From positions 1 to 24,002 of the forward strand of contig JBASWL010000081.1 of NCBI GenBank assembly GCA_049276455.1: a DNA stretch of 24,002 nt. Reading direction: 5' to 3'. Below the pieces are notes generated by a model. The model was given only the letters and a program-made list of their open reading frames with translations. It made no database searches and was not told the origin of the DNA. The translations under genes and the position numbers were made by a program. This stretch comes from Georgfuchsia sp049276455 (GTDB taxonomy: Bacteria; Pseudomonadota; Gammaproteobacteria; Burkholderiales; Rhodocyclaceae). Each line of letters begins with the position of its first letter. Position 1 is the stretch's first letter. Of this stretch, positions 23,878-24,002 are shown in pieces.

Positions 23878-24002
23878 GTGCGCCCGGCACGGGCGCATTC
23901 TTGCGGGTGTAAGTCCCGCCGTAAGTTGATCACAGCGAACGAAGCGAAGCGCAACTGCATGAGGGTGACCGAGTGTGGGGAGGAAGCGTGTAGCGAAGCT
24001 GC
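23878..24002 (+). mobile_element. 5' end of a group II intron (probably class C), continues past the window
   Basis: The sequence starts GTGCG, the conserved 5' end of group II introns (GUGYG). An immediate stem GCGCCCG-GCA-CGGGCGC follows, as in the start of domain I. Next come GGGTGTAAGTCCC and AACGAAGCGAAGCGCAACTGC, purine-rich segments of the type seen in bacterial intron domain I. It begins 3 nt after the T-tract of the hppA terminator. Insertion just after an intrinsic terminator is the known habit of group IIC introns. The reverse-transcriptase ORF and the 3' end lie outside the window. Confidence 0.7.

Noticed and set aside
22280..23890. Minus-strand frame of 536 codons opposite hppA
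   Set aside because: It is histidine- and glycine-rich mirror translation of hppA and crosses its terminator.

Overview
The window looks like part of a betaproteobacterial chromosome, probably Nitrosomonadales- or Rhodocyclales-like. The basis is the GC-rich coding DNA, an Arg32-type EF-P, a synthetase-only RelA, and the gene set purL, relA, sodB, xseA, exbBD-lpxK-kdsB-adk, two phosphofructokinases and an H+-pumping pyrophosphatase. This taxonomic guess comes from protein character only; no search was run.

Region 1 (1 to about 3237) is the end of an integrated mobile element. It holds the C-terminus of a ParM/StbA-like actin ATPase, a small StbB-like partner, two adjacent genes that together carry the motifs of one Cas4-like Fe-S PD-(D/E)XK nuclease, and a leftward tyrosine integrase. 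The upstream member of the Cas4-like pair has an in-frame amber codon. Tandem 12-bp repeats lie upstream of the integrase. The element ends in a 45-nt fragment identical in form to the 3' part of a tRNA-Pro(GGG), taken as the attachment site.

Region 2 (3238-10757) is host core. It contains efp (leftward), a probable transposase remnant, tRNA-Gly(GCC) with a strong promoter and terminator, purL, a dispersed repeat, and relA (all rightward).

Region 3 (10758-12968) is gene-poor and looks more AT-rich than its neighbours. It has one small secreted protein of unknown function and a CopD-like membrane protein, separated by non-coding DNA.

Region 4 (12969-14973) carries sodB and xseA, both leftward. 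The next intergenic gap holds a perfect palindrome made of two consensus DnaA boxes.

Region 5 (15321-19120) is a rightward envelope and nucleotide cluster: exbB/tolQ-like, exbD/tolR-like, lpxK, a Trm112-like zinc protein, kdsB and adk. The first four are tightly packed or overlapping. kdsB follows a 126-bp spacer with three palindromes.

Region 6 (19148-23874) is a glycolysis and pyrophosphate block. A PFK with an ATP-type active site (rightward) is followed by a PFK with a PPi-type active site (leftward), divergent from hppA, a K+-independent-type H+-pyrophosphatase. These genes suggest PPi-based energy conservation. The window ends in what looks like the 5' end of a group II intron inserted just after the hppA terminator, a placement typical of group IIC introns.
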